Source of the DNA: Corynebacterium resistens DSM 45100
Lineage (GTDB): Bacteria; Actinomycetota; Actinomycetes; Mycobacteriales; Mycobacteriaceae
DNA length: 64,000 nucleotides
Assembly (NCBI RefSeq): GCF_000177535.2
Contig: NC_015673.1
Span: forward strand, 2,537,312 to 2,601,311
Direction of reading: 5' to 3'
This document shows, piece after piece, positions 27,153-36,349 of this stretch; positions within the stretch are counted from its first letter, which is position 1, and every line of letters begins with the position of its first letter. Position numbers and translations under genes: made by a program. The notes beneath the pieces were generated by a model, which had not been told where the DNA came from, searched no databases, and was given only the letters and a program-made list of their open reading frames with translations.

Positions 27153-28622
27153 ATGACAACGCCAGCTGTAGCCATCGCTGATCCAATTGATTCGAGGAAG
27201 GGCGGCCTGCCGCTGCTGATGGCGGTGCTGATCACCGCCGCCGTAGCGTTCCAGCTCAATGCCTCCATGCTCTCCCCGGTGCTTACCACCATGGCGCGGG
27301 AGCTAAACACTACTGAATCCACCGTGGGCCTATCGCAAACCGCATTCTTCACTGGCGGTGCTATGTGCGGCCTGTTCCTGCCACGTCTATCGGACATCAT
27401 CGGGCGCCGAAAGGTACTGATCGTCATGCTGGCGGTCATGGCAGTGGGCGGCATCATCGCAGCTCTCGCGCCAAATGTAGGTGTGCTGATGGCCGCTCGT
27501 GCGATGCAGGGTATCGCCGGACCGACGATACCGATGACGTTGATCATCCTGCGCAGCCAAGTGAAGGAAGAAGTCCGGTTGGGCACACTCATGGGCCTTA
27601 TCGCCGCGGTCAATGGTGGCGTGGCTGGCTTGGACGTGTTGGTTTCCGGATGGATGGCCGAGCATTGGGGCTTCCGTTCCGTGTTCTGGCTGATCGGCAT
27701 CATCGGCGCCATCGCTACTGCGGTCGTCGCGATGTGGGCACCCGAATCCAAGCCCTCTGACAATGTGAAGATGGACTGGCTGGGCGCGTTCTTGCTTGTA
27801 ATTTCCGTATTCTCCCTGACCATGGCTGCCAATGAAATCGGTAAGGCCTCCCTGCCTGCCGGTGCGAACTGGATGCTCGTCGGCTGGTTGATTTTAGGAG
27901 GTCTGTTGGTGTTCGCCCTGTTCTGGGCATGGGAGAACAAGCACGACCAGCCACTGGTGGCGCCGAGGTACCTACGTTTGCGCCAGACCTGGGCGCTGCT
28001 GCTGACCACGGTGTTGACCATGACCGGTGTTTTCGCTGCAGTTAATGGTGTGGCGACGTCCTTGGCGCAGAACACCGATGCGGGCTTCAGTATGAAGGCG
28101 GATATGGCTAGCTTGGTGATGCTCACTCCGTACGCGCTGATCGGTTGGTTCGTGGGCCCCTTTGCTGGTCGCGTGGCACCGAAGATTGGCTACTCGCGTT
28201 TGATCCGGATCGCCAACCTCGCCTCCGCGGTGTTACTGCTGATGCTGGCATTCGTCGGTGTGCATTCAAAGATCGTGCTCATCACCGCAATTATCCTGCT
28301 GGGTATCACCTACGCCGGAATCGGCAACATTGTCCTCAACAACTTGGGCGTGGTGAACTCCCCGAAGGATTACGAAGGGTTCCTGCCCGGTATGAACTCC
28401 GCTGCTTTCAACCTGGGTGCGGGATTGTCCTTCGCCATCCTGCCCGTATTCATGGTGGCTGGATCCCCGGCCGGCTCGGATTCCACGGCCGGTTACACCA
28501 GCGCTTTCATCGCCGGTGCCGTCATCCTGGGCATCAGCGTGGCCACCAGTCTGCTGATTCCGAAGACCACTACCTCGGAGCTAGACGGAGCGCTGCGGAC
28601 GGTGCCGACCGACGGTCAATAA
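27153..28622 (+). CDS. uriT: MFS transporter, probable nucleoside importer
   Basis: A 489-residue major facilitator with 14 predicted helices. The loop 2-3 motif is seen as GLFLPRLSDIIGRRK. Its place directly after the ribokinase and nucleoside hydrolase genes suggests uptake of uridine or other nucleosides, matching UriT in C. glutamicum. The family alone (DHA2-like) would also fit a drug exporter, so the substrate is inferred from context. A terminator-like structure follows the stop. Confidence 0.78.
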   Translation: MTTPAVAIADPIDSRKGGLPLLMAVLITAAVAFQLNASMLSPVLTTMARELNTTESTVGLSQTAFFTGGAMCGLFLPRLSDIIGRRKVLIVMLAVMAVGGIIAALAPNVGVLMAARAMQGIAGPTIPMTLIILRSQVKEEVRLGTLMGLIAAVNGGVAGLDVLVSGWMAEHWGFRSVFWLIGIIGAIATAVVAMWAPESKPSDNVKMDWLGAFLLVISVFSLTMAANEIGKASLPAGANWMLVGWLILGGLLVFALFWAWENKHDQPLVAPRYLRLRQTWALLLTTVLTMTGVFAAVNGVATSLAQNTDAGFSMKADMASLVMLTPYALIGWFVGPFAGRVAPKIGYSRLIRIANLASAVLLLMLAFVGVHSKIVLITAIILLGITYAGIGNIVLNNLGVVNSPKDYEGFLPGMNSAAFNLGAGLSFAILPVFMVAGSPAGSDSTAGYTSAFIAGAVILGISVATSLLIPKTTTSELDGALRTVPTDGQ

Positions 28623-28623
28623 A

Positions 28624-28654
28624 GGGCGTAGCTAGGCAAAAAGCCCGCTACCCC
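28624..28654 (+). terminator. Probable terminator after the nucleoside cluster
   Basis: GGG(C)GTAGC pairs with GCTACCCC, with a nested GGC/GCC inside the loop. It begins two bases after the MFS stop codon. The U-tract is poor. Confidence 0.5.
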
Positions 28655-28682
28655 TCAAAACCGTACTTATATCGGGAATTTC

Positions 28683-29375
28683 CTACCGCTTCGCTGCATC
28701 CAGCGCGCTCTGGATTTCCTCATCAGTGGCCAGATGACCCGGCCCCATGTCGAGGATGGAGGTGGGGTTCACTCCTGCTGGAATGTAGGGGGCTCCATAC
28801 GCCGGCTGTCCATTATCGAAACGCCAGCCTTCGGCCAGAGCCCCGGCATCGATGGTGTTGTAGCCAATCTGATCCAGGAATTCACGAATCTGTTCCTTAG
28901 CAGCAGCATCATCACCGGCGATTACTAGGGACGTACGTTCCGCCGCATCGCTCGGTCGTGCCAGCTCTCCCAAGTGCCGGAAATTGATGTTATTGAATGC
29001 TTTCACAACATGGGCTTCTGGAACACGATCCTGCAGGATCTGAGAAGTCGTAATTTCACGGCTATCCAGCTGAGCGATGAACCCATCCCGTTGCTCGTAG
29101 TAATTGCTCGTATCGATGACAACTTTCCCCTTCAAGGGTTCTACGGGGATATCGTTCAGGGCATTAAGTGGAATGGTCACCACAACAATGTCGCCGGCCT
29201 CCGTCGCCTCTTCCCGAGTAGCAGCCCGCGCGTTAGGACCCAAGGCCGCCACGAGTGGCAAAAGTGTCCGGGGCTCGCGTGAGTTGCTCAGCACCACGTT
29301 GTATCCCGCATCCACAGCTAGGCGCGCCACTGTCGCACCAATAAGACCTGCGCCGATGAATCCAATCGTCTTCAT
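28683..29375 (-). CDS. NADPH-dependent F420 reductase-like oxidoreductase
   Basis: A 230-residue protein of the F420-dependent NADP reductase family. The N-terminal Rossmann motif is GFIGAGLIGATVAR, followed by the NADP-preferring SNSRE. A long conserved central region (VIDTSNYYEQRDG, VKAFNNINFRHLG) is typical of bacterial members that often work without F420. It is a single gene convergent with the MFS gene. Substrate unknown. Confidence 0.85.
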   Translation of the reverse strand: MKTIGFIGAGLIGATVARLAVDAGYNVVLSNSREPRTLLPLVAALGPNARAATREEATEAGDIVVVTIPLNALNDIPVEPLKGKVVIDTSNYYEQRDGFIAQLDSREITTSQILQDRVPEAHVVKAFNNINFRHLGELARPSDAAERTSLVIAGDDAAAKEQIREFLDQIGYNTIDAGALAEGWRFDNGQPAYGAPYIPAGVNPTSILDMGPGHLATDEEIQSALDAAKR

Positions 29376-29540
29376 TATTCTCCTTCTGCGTTTGCAACAA
29401 CCAGACGAGAAGCTATAACCATTCGGGTTCGCGGATTATTCCCCCAAGGTTCCCGTAACCGTTCAGCAACCCGTGTGCAAGGAACAAGCGGAATTGAGGA
29501 AACGCAGGGCGTCGAAATCAACGTTCGATAACCTGAGGCA

Positions 29541-30590
29541 ATGAGCAAGCCCGGACGCAAAAACCCCAACCCGATCCAACGGATCCTAAGTTACCGGCCC
29601 GATCTCCTCATCATTCTTATCGTGATCGCAGTCATCGCCGCGCTGCTCGTGCCTGTGCGTGGCGAGGTGGCCGAGGTAACCAGCTGGATCGTAAAAATCG
29701 CTATCGGTCTGCTGTTTTTCCTCTACGGTGCGCGGTTGAGCCCGCAGGAGGCGCTCAAAGACTTAATGCATTGGAAGCTGCATCTGCTCATCATGGGGTT
29801 TACTTTTGTGTTGTTCCCGCTGCTCGGGCTAGCGATGCTTCCTCTAAAAGCCGTGGTCGGCAACGAAATGTACCTCGGAATTCTGTACCTCACACTGGTT
29901 CCGTCCACGGTGCAGTCCTCCGTAGCATTCACCTCGATCGCGCGCGGGCACATCGCCGCCTCGATCGTCGCTGCCAGTGTTTCTTCCCTCGTCGGCGTGG
30001 TTTTCACCCCACTGTTGGTGCTTCTTCTGATGAGCAACTCAGGGGGACTTCATATCGACGCCTCCACGTTCATCAACCTCGCCGTCCAGTTGCTGCTGCC
30101 ATTCTTGGTTGGCCAAGTGCTGCGCCCATGGGTTCATAAATTCGCAGCCTCCCCGCTGACGAAAAAGGTGGATCAGATTTCCATCGGCTTGGTGGTGTAC
30201 ACCAGCTTCTCCGAGGGCGTGGTCGAAGGCGTATGGAGTTCCGTGAGCTGGCTGACCTTAATTGGGCTGGTCATCGGATCGGTGGTACTGGTGTACCTGT
30301 TGTTGACGATCACCAGCTTCGTGGCCCGCAAGCTGGGCTTCGACTACGCCGATCAGGTTGCTATCCAATTCGCGGGTACGAAGAAGTCCTTGGCGTCCGG
30401 GCTGCCCATGGCGGCCGTGATGTTCGGTTCCGGTGGTTTGGGCATGCTGATTCTGCCGCTGATGATTTTCCACCAGGTGCAGTTGATCATGTGCTCTATG
30501 CGTGCTTCGACTTACCTAGCAAAGTGGGTTCGCGAGGGCGCGGGCCCGGGCGGTCGCGATGAGATTTCTCCGGAGGCGCGAACCTGGTAG
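29541..30590 (+). CDS. Bile acid:sodium symporter family (SBF-like, YfeH-type) transporter
   Basis: A 349-residue inner-membrane protein with about ten helices, of the SBF-like/BASS branch. Typical features are the GARLSPQEALKDLMHWKLH segment, the cross-over region with VPSTVQSSVAFTSIARGH, and GTKKSLASGLPMA near the end. Members carry organic anions with sodium; the substrate here is unknown. It is monocistronic, followed by an inverted-repeat terminator candidate. Confidence 0.85.
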   Translation: MSKPGRKNPNPIQRILSYRPDLLIILIVIAVIAALLVPVRGEVAEVTSWIVKIAIGLLFFLYGARLSPQEALKDLMHWKLHLLIMGFTFVLFPLLGLAMLPLKAVVGNEMYLGILYLTLVPSTVQSSVAFTSIARGHIAASIVAASVSSLVGVVFTPLLVLLLMSNSGGLHIDASTFINLAVQLLLPFLVGQVLRPWVHKFAASPLTKKVDQISIGLVVYTSFSEGVVEGVWSSVSWLTLIGLVIGSVVLVYLLLTITSFVARKLGFDYADQVAIQFAGTKKSLASGLPMAAVMFGSGGLGMLILPLMIFHQVQLIMCSMRASTYLAKWVREGAGPGGRDEISPEARTW

Positions 30591-30606
30591 GGGAGCGGGG
30601 CAGCTA

Positions 30607-30657
30607 GGGGGAGCGCATGCGGGGGATGCTCCTCCTATGGGCGGGGATGCTCCCCTT
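30607..30657 (+). terminator. Inverted and direct repeat, probable terminator
   Basis: GGGGAGC (30608-30614) can pair with GCTCCCC (30649-30655). The 11-mer GGGGATGCTCC occurs twice (30622-30632 and 30643-30653). The G-rich structure follows the SBF-like gene and precedes the MHS permease promoter. Confidence 0.4.
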
Positions 30658-30749
30658 AGGATGATGCATAAAGCCCCTATAAAGTTAGTTTTAGCGTTCA
30701 ATCACCTGCACTAACGACTTGAAGCATCTTAGATCCGGAGGAGAACACT

Positions 30750-32090
30750 ATGGCTGCGCAGCCTGAGAAGGTCGCCGCAGGTTCCACAGCTGCGGCCGTC
30801 ACGCCCGAGCAGAACCAATCTGCAGATGATAAGAGGCAGATGACGAAAACCATCGTCGCTGCATCCAGTGGCAATTTGGTCGAATGGTTCGACTTCTACA
30901 CGTATGCCTTTTTCAGCGTGTACTTCGCGGAGAAATTCTTCGCCGGGACGGGGCAGACGGGTGCCTTGATGAGTACGGCGGCAATTTTCTTCGTGGGATT
31001 CCTCATGCGCCCTTTGGGCGGATACATTTTCGGTCGTATCGCGGACCGGCAGGGGCGTAAGAAGTCCATGCTCATTGCGATTCTGATGATGTGCGCGGGA
31101 TCCCTGGCACTGGCTGCGCTTCCCACTGCGGCAACGGTTGGCGCTCTCGCCCCGATTCTGTTGCTGATCGTGCGTTGCCTGCAGGGCCTTTCCGTGGGTG
31201 GCGAATATGGTTCGGTGGCGACCTACATGTCTGAAATCGCCCCACCGGGTAAGCGCGGGTTTTACTCCTCTTTCCAGTACGTCACGTTGATCGGTGGACA
31301 GCTACTCGCCAGCCTAGTAGCACTCATCATGAGCACGGCGCTCAGTGAAGAGCAGATCTCCGGGGGTTGGTGGCGCCTGCCCTTTGTGCTCGGCGCGGTA
31401 GCCGCGCTGGTTTCGCTGTGGCTACGAAATACTTTGGAGGAGACCGTTGATGAAAGTGATACCTCAAAGGAACATTCCGGCAAGCTCCGCGAGCTTTTGT
31501 CCTACCCACGACCAGTGTTGGTCGTCTTGGGTATCACCGCGGTAGGTTCTCTGACGTTCTATACGTTCACTACCTACATGCAGAAGTTCCTGATCAATAC
31601 CAACGACATCTCGAAGGCGGAAACCACCCGCATCATGACGGTGTGCCTGTTTCTCTTCATGTTGATGCAGCCGGCCGTGGGATGGCTATCGGACAAGATT
31701 GGCCGTAAGAACACCATGCTGGTTTACGTCATCGCGATGGTGATTTTGCCGATCCCGTTCTTCAAGATCATGACAGGGCAGCGGAACCTGTGGATCGCCG
31801 GTGGGCTCGTGTTCTTCATGCTGATCTTCGTGTCCTTCTACACGTCAGTTTCGGGGATCCTGAAGGCCGAGATGTTCCCCACCCACGTTCGTGGCCTGGG
31901 TGTGGGTTTTACATACGCTGTGGGTAATTCGCTTTTCGGTGGTTCAGCGGAATACGCCGCGCTCGGTTTGAAGAACATCAGCCTAGCGTGGGTCTTCCCG
32001 ATTTATGTCTCCGTGATCGCCCTGCTGGGGCTGATCGCGGTAATCGCGATGAAAGACGACCGCATCCACTCCACAATCGACAACGTTTGA
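30750..32090 (+). CDS. MFS metabolite:H+ symporter (MHS family)
   Basis: A 446-residue, 12-helix permease of the KgtP/ShiA/ProP type. The signature start GNLVEWFDFYTYAFFSVYFA, the GRIADRQGRKK loop and GGEYGSVATYMSEIAPPGKRG are diagnostic of the metabolite:H+ symporters. Substrates in this family include alpha-ketoglutarate, shikimate, citrate and betaine; I cannot choose. A strong GGAGGAG site precedes the ATG. Monocistronic. Confidence 0.9.
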   Translation: MAAQPEKVAAGSTAAAVTPEQNQSADDKRQMTKTIVAASSGNLVEWFDFYTYAFFSVYFAEKFFAGTGQTGALMSTAAIFFVGFLMRPLGGYIFGRIADRQGRKKSMLIAILMMCAGSLALAALPTAATVGALAPILLLIVRCLQGLSVGGEYGSVATYMSEIAPPGKRGFYSSFQYVTLIGGQLLASLVALIMSTALSEEQISGGWWRLPFVLGAVAALVSLWLRNTLEETVDESDTSKEHSGKLRELLSYPRPVLVVLGITAVGSLTFYTFTTYMQKFLINTNDISKAETTRIMTVCLFLFMLMQPAVGWLSDKIGRKNTMLVYVIAMVILPIPFFKIMTGQRNLWIAGGLVFFMLIFVSFYTSVSGILKAEMFPTHVRGLGVGFTYAVGNSLFGGSAEYAALGLKNISLAWVFPIYVSVIALLGLIAVIAMKDDRIHSTIDNV

Positions 32091-32199
32091 TCGAGCTATC
32101 AGCACCCGACCGAGCCTCCGTTTTATACTCCAACCAGAACAGGAATCTATTAAAACATCTCACGCCTTTACAGGCTGCGACTACAGGTTACTATCGGGG

Positions 32200-32229
32200 T
32201 TGGACTGTCTGTCCAAACTGTGTTATTAT
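32200..32229 (+). promoter_or_regulatory. Promoter of the ABC-F gene with overlapping inverted repeat
   Basis: A sigma-A-like promoter: TTGGAC (32200-32205), 18-bp spacer, TATTAT (32224-32229). The -35 box is also the left arm of a perfect inverted repeat TTGGAC-TGTCT-GTCCAA (32200-32216), a layout typical of repressor operators such as TetR-family sites. No regulator gene is adjacent. Confidence 0.6.
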
Positions 32230-32268
32230 CGCCTCGCCCTCGACAATACAGAGGATACTTTTCAACAG

Positions 32269-32317
32269 AAGGATTTTCATTCCAATGAACTCTTGATCTC
32301 CACTCGGCTGAGCCGAG
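32269..32317 (+). promoter_or_regulatory. Possible attenuation leader of the ABC-F gene
   Basis: The untranslated leader (about 115 nt) holds a Shine-Dalgarno-like AAGGA (32269-32273), a three-codon reading frame ATG AAC TCT TGA (32285-32296) and, 6 bases later, a perfect hairpin CTCGGC-TGA-GCCGAG (32303-32317). The true start follows at 32353. Short leader ORFs with hairpins control many antibiotic-resistance ABC-F and methylase genes. This one is a candidate only. Confidence 0.4.
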
Positions 32318-32352
32318 AAGACTGTTAGTTCTACACGCCTCAGGAGATCAAC

Positions 32353-33996
32353 ATGTCAACAGTTCATTTGGACAATATTTCTTTTTCCTATACAAACAAA
32401 CCCCTCCTTAAACACATTACCTTCTCTGTGGGAGACGGAGAGCGTGCTTGTGTTGTGGGCCCCAACGGTTGTGGAAAATCAACTCTTTTGCAAATAGTCT
32501 CTGGGAATCTCATCCCTGACAAGGGAAAAATAACAGTCGAGGGAACCGCCTGTAATACCCCTACGCCCACCGTGCATAGCATTGACCATTCAAAATCGGT
32601 CTCCCAATTCCTCGATCTAGCACTCGCACCGCTCAAAGACGTTATTAACCGTTTTGAAGCTACGACAACTCGGTTGGCCGAAGAAGATGCAGATGCGGAT
32701 CTAACTCGGCAATACGATGTGCTCCTCACTCAAATGACTACTAATGACCTCTGGTCCTTGGATGCGCGCGTTAGTGAAGTCCTTGCCGGTTTAAGTTTGC
32801 ACGGTGTGGCGGGAGACGGCCGAGCTCGTCCACTATCCACGCTGTCTCCAGGACAAAGAGCTCGCCTTGAGTTGGCAACAATGCTCATCACTCAACCAGA
32901 GATTCTTGTCTTGGATGAACCTACTAATCATCTTGATGATAGCGCCGCAGAGTTTCTTACCCAAGTGCTACAGGATCGACAGGGGCCAGTGTTGTTTGTA
33001 AGCCATAATCGCGCTTTCATTGAGCTCAATGCCACCGCTATTTACGACTTAGACATTGCTGCGTGGCAAGCGATTGCGACAGCTGAAGGCACTCCACTCG
33101 ATTCGGGGATATATAGGTCTACAGGTGGGTATAGCAATTATCTGGAGAAGAAAAATCATGCCCGCCACCAGCATGAAAGACTACATTGCGAGCAGCAGCT
33201 AACCAAGCGCACTGTGCGCAAGCACAAACAGGAAAGCAAAGCGATTGCCCAAGGCGGGATCAAGTTAGCGAAGGCCGAAGGAATGGCAAAAAAGTTCCAT
33301 TCGGATCGCGCAGCTTCGACATCGGCCAGGCGCACCCGGAACGACGATCGACGGCTTGAGCGTTTAAGCGAACACGAGGTTCGCAAACCACGGGACCACG
33401 GGTTCCGGTTGAACTTAACTGCAGTGAAACCAACCGCTGGCATGGCGATCTCCGTTCGTAACGCAGAGCTACTTAACCGATTGAAAAGTGTCACATTCGA
33501 TCTGGCCTACGGTGAGCATCTCTTAATTACCGGGAGGAATGGCGCTGGTAAAAGCACATTATTGGAATGGATAGCGAACGGCCATCCCCCAGCTGATGCC
33601 GAACTCACCGCGCAAGGCCTCATCGACCGCGATCCCAATCTCGCTTTCGTCCCGCAACGGTTACCTCAACAAGGTGATCTCCTGTTCACAGAAGATATCT
33701 GGGATTCAGGAACTGGGGAATTAGGCGCAGGCGCAATCCATCCTGCATTATGGGACTCCCCAATCTTCAAACTCTCTGCTGGCAACCAACGCCGAGCTCA
33801 GCTGGCTCTCGCAGCATCGGCTCAGCCCAAGGTTCTCATTATTGATGAACCTACCAACTATCTCGATTTAGCCACTACCGAGTCCCTAGAGCGCACGTTG
33901 TTCGAATGGCCCGGAACACTCCTTGTTTCCACTCACGATCAGTGGCTCATCGATCATTGGCCGGGCAAGCACCTGCGCCTTGATCCAGCTCTTTAG
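32353..33996 (+). CDS. ABC-F family ATPase (possible ribosome-protection protein)
   Basis: A 547-residue soluble protein with two ABC cassettes and no membrane domain. Cassette 1 has Walker A GPNGCGKST, signature LSPGQ and Walker B LVLDEPTNHLDD. Cassette 2 has GRNGAGKST, LSAGNQ and LIIDEPTNYLDL. The inter-cassette linker (about 255-345) is long, basic and helical (KRTVRKHKQESKAIAQ), the part that reaches the ribosomal P/E site in this family. Base composition is more AT-rich than the neighbours, hinting at acquisition. The operator-like promoter and leader argue for inducible antibiotic resistance rather than a housekeeping EttA-like role. The drug class cannot be predicted. Confidence 0.88.
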   Translation: MSTVHLDNISFSYTNKPLLKHITFSVGDGERACVVGPNGCGKSTLLQIVSGNLIPDKGKITVEGTACNTPTPTVHSIDHSKSVSQFLDLALAPLKDVINRFEATTTRLAEEDADADLTRQYDVLLTQMTTNDLWSLDARVSEVLAGLSLHGVAGDGRARPLSTLSPGQRARLELATMLITQPEILVLDEPTNHLDDSAAEFLTQVLQDRQGPVLFVSHNRAFIELNATAIYDLDIAAWQAIATAEGTPLDSGIYRSTGGYSNYLEKKNHARHQHERLHCEQQLTKRTVRKHKQESKAIAQGGIKLAKAEGMAKKFHSDRAASTSARRTRNDDRRLERLSEHEVRKPRDHGFRLNLTAVKPTAGMAISVRNAELLNRLKSVTFDLAYGEHLLITGRNGAGKSTLLEWIANGHPPADAELTAQGLIDRDPNLAFVPQRLPQQGDLLFTEDIWDSGTGELGAGAIHPALWDSPIFKLSAGNQRRAQLALAASAQPKVLIIDEPTNYLDLATTESLERTLFEWPGTLLVSTHDQWLIDHWPGKHLRLDPAL

Positions 33997-34025
33997 TCAA
34001 ACAACACGAGGGGAATCAGAAATCC

Positions 34026-34850
34026 CTAAAGGTCAGTCACTATCACGACATCGAGCTGCCGCGGACCGTGCACACCGTGCACGCGGATTAGTTCGATATC
34101 AACGGTTGCGCTGGGGCCGGAGACGAATGTCATCGGCTCCGTGTGCAGCCCCTCACGCTGCAGCAATGTCGTAGCTTCCGGAACCAATTCAACGATGGTG
34201 GACTCGGAAACCACCACAACGTGGTGATCCGGAAGCAACGTCATCATCCGCCGCCCAGATTCCGGTCCCGCCAACACGATGGTGCCGGTATCGGCGATCG
34301 TCACCGCAGACCCCGTGACCACGGCGGCTGCTGAATTGATCTGATCCTGGGTCAGACTAGCGACCGCAGCACCGCTGTTTTCCCCGGCACCACTGTTTTT
34401 GCCAGCACCGCTGCTTGCTTCAGCACCGTCGTTCGCCGCGGCCCCTTGCGCATCTCGTAAAACGGTGTAGTTTTCGCGCTCTACACCGCTGAACCATGCG
34501 TCCGGAACCGCAGCAGGTGCGATGATCACATCATCGCGGGAAGCATCAGCACCCTCTTGCGCATCACCGTTGTCCTCGTACTGCAACGACCCACTGGTGG
34601 ACCTCCCACCTGCGACGAGGTCGCGGATCGCGCCCGCCAATTCGGACTCTTTCACGAGGGTCACCGTGGCGTCGTAATCTTCAAGGCGGTCGATAAGCAG
34701 TGCCCGTAGTTCTTCACCTTGCTTGACGCCCTCGCGGCGATAAGCCCTGGGTGGCATAGATGCGACGGGCGATTCCGTAGGAGAGGGCCCGAGGGCAGAA
34801 TTGATACGCGCCAGAATTTCTTCTTTCGCTGAGCCTTGTTGGGGAGCCAT
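34026..34850 (-). CDS. lutC: LutC/LUD-domain protein of lactate utilisation
   Basis: A 274-residue LUD-domain protein, third gene of the lutABC operon for oxidising L-lactate to pyruvate. The conserved C-terminal segment includes GTIVLAGPESGRRMMTLLPDHHVVV and GPSATVDIELIRVHGVHGPRQLDVV. An Ala/Gly/Ser-rich insertion (repeated GAGxNSGA-type units, about residues 145-185) is longer than usual and low-complexity. The ATG at 34850 (MAPQQGSAKEE) follows the lutB stop by 2 bp. Confidence 0.9.
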   Translation of the reverse strand: MAPQQGSAKEEILARINSALGPSPTESPVASMPPRAYRREGVKQGEELRALLIDRLEDYDATVTLVKESELAGAIRDLVAGGRSTSGSLQYEDNGDAQEGADASRDDVIIAPAAVPDAWFSGVERENYTVLRDAQGAAANDGAEASSGAGKNSGAGENSGAAVASLTQDQINSAAAVVTGSAVTIADTGTIVLAGPESGRRMMTLLPDHHVVVVSESTIVELVPEATTLLQREGLHTEPMTFVSGPSATVDIELIRVHGVHGPRQLDVVIVTDL

Positions 34851-34852
34851 GA

Positions 34853-36349
34853 TCAGTTGTCCTCTCCACGGTTTTTCCGCCACCACGAGCGGAAAGATTC
34901 CTTCGGCGGGGCAGGGATATCGCGCGAGCGAGTCCATTCGCCCGCCACCCCTGGCAGGTTAAACAAGCCCTTCTTCGGACTGAATGTGTGAGCCAACGGC
35001 AAGCCGCGTTCCACAGCCTCCATGCGGGCACCGTCGCTCATCATCCACGAAGCGCTCGCGAGGGCTACGTCCAGTTGGGAAGTGGGCACGCGCCCACCCA
35101 AGGGATGGTTCTTTTCCACATCTTGGGCTCGGAGACGCACCAGCATTTCGGGGATATTGATTTTCACGGGGCAAGCCTCGTAGCAAGCCCCACACAAGCT
35201 GGAGGCGTAGGGGAGCGATCCATTCTCGGAGGCATCCACACCGGTTAGCAGGGGAGTAAGAATCGCGCCGATCGGGCCGGGATAGACCGAACCGTAGGCG
35301 TGCCCGCCCGTGCGTTCGTACACCGGGCACACGTTCATGCAAGCTGAACAGCGAATGCAGTGCAGCGCCTCGCGACCGTGCTCATCTGCCAAAGCACGCG
35401 TACGGCCGTTATCCAGCAAGATGACGTGCACGTTCTGTGGCCCATCACCCTCGGCCACGCCCGTCCAGAACGAGGAATAAGGATTCATCCGCTCACCCGT
35501 GCTGGAACGGGGGAGTAGCTGCATGAATACTTCCAGGTCTTGGAAAGTGGGCAGCAGTTTTTCAATACCCATGACGGTGATCAGCGTTTCCGGAACCGTC
35601 ACGCACATGCGCCCGTTACCTTCGGATTCCACCACCGAAAGCGTGCCAGTTTCCGCGATGCCGAAGTTCGCACCGGATATGGCCACTGGGGTGGTCAGGA
35701 ATTTCTCGCGGAGGTGTTTACGGCTGGCTTCTGCCAGCGCTTCTGGGTCATTCGTTAGCGACGGATCTACATCTTCCATCTGGCTCAGGAAGATTTGCCG
35801 GATTTCATCGCGGTTGCGGTGAATCGCTGGAACGAGGATGTGCGAAGGACGATCGCCACCCAGCTGCACAATCAACTCTGCGAGATCCGTTTCTACCGCC
35901 GAGATGCTGTGGTCTTCCAAGTATTCATTCAGCCCAATTTCTTGGGTCGCCATGGACTTGACCTTGATGACTTCGCGCTGGCCATCTTCATCGGCAGGGC
36001 AGTTGTCCTCCACCAGTTGGCGCACGATTTCATTAGCTTCTTCCGCATCACGCGCCCAGTGCACGTGCCCGCCTCGAGCAGTGAACTGCTCCTCGAATTG
36101 CTCCAGTAATTCCGGCAAGCGGGCCATCACATCCTGCTTGATTGCGTGCCCTGCATCCCGTAGCTCCTGCCAGTCCGGCATTTCTGCAACCCTGTCTGCA
36201 CGCTTACCACGGATCGTCTGCGTGGCGTGCCGCAGATTGGTGCGCATTTGCATGTTGCCCATCTCATGTTCGGCGACCTCAGGGAAAGGGTGGTTCTCGA
36301 AGAGATTCCCTTGGCCACGAACCTGAGGCATTCCCAATGATGTACTCAT
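34853..36349 (-). CDS. lutB: LutB/LldF iron-sulfur lactate oxidation protein
   Basis: A 498-residue iron-sulfur protein of the L-lactate-oxidising complex. A LUD domain occupies about residues 60-300. It is followed by two ferredoxin-type 4Fe-4S motifs, CIRCSACMNVCP and CGACYEACP, and a GGHAYGSVYPGPIGAILTP segment typical of LutB. It overlaps lutA by 4 bp (ATGA-type), showing translational coupling. Confidence 0.95.
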   Translation of the reverse strand: MSTSLGMPQVRGQGNLFENHPFPEVAEHEMGNMQMRTNLRHATQTIRGKRADRVAEMPDWQELRDAGHAIKQDVMARLPELLEQFEEQFTARGGHVHWARDAEEANEIVRQLVEDNCPADEDGQREVIKVKSMATQEIGLNEYLEDHSISAVETDLAELIVQLGGDRPSHILVPAIHRNRDEIRQIFLSQMEDVDPSLTNDPEALAEASRKHLREKFLTTPVAISGANFGIAETGTLSVVESEGNGRMCVTVPETLITVMGIEKLLPTFQDLEVFMQLLPRSSTGERMNPYSSFWTGVAEGDGPQNVHVILLDNGRTRALADEHGREALHCIRCSACMNVCPVYERTGGHAYGSVYPGPIGAILTPLLTGVDASENGSLPYASSLCGACYEACPVKINIPEMLVRLRAQDVEKNHPLGGRVPTSQLDVALASASWMMSDGARMEAVERGLPLAHTFSPKKGLFNLPGVAGEWTRSRDIPAPPKESFRSWWRKNRGEDN

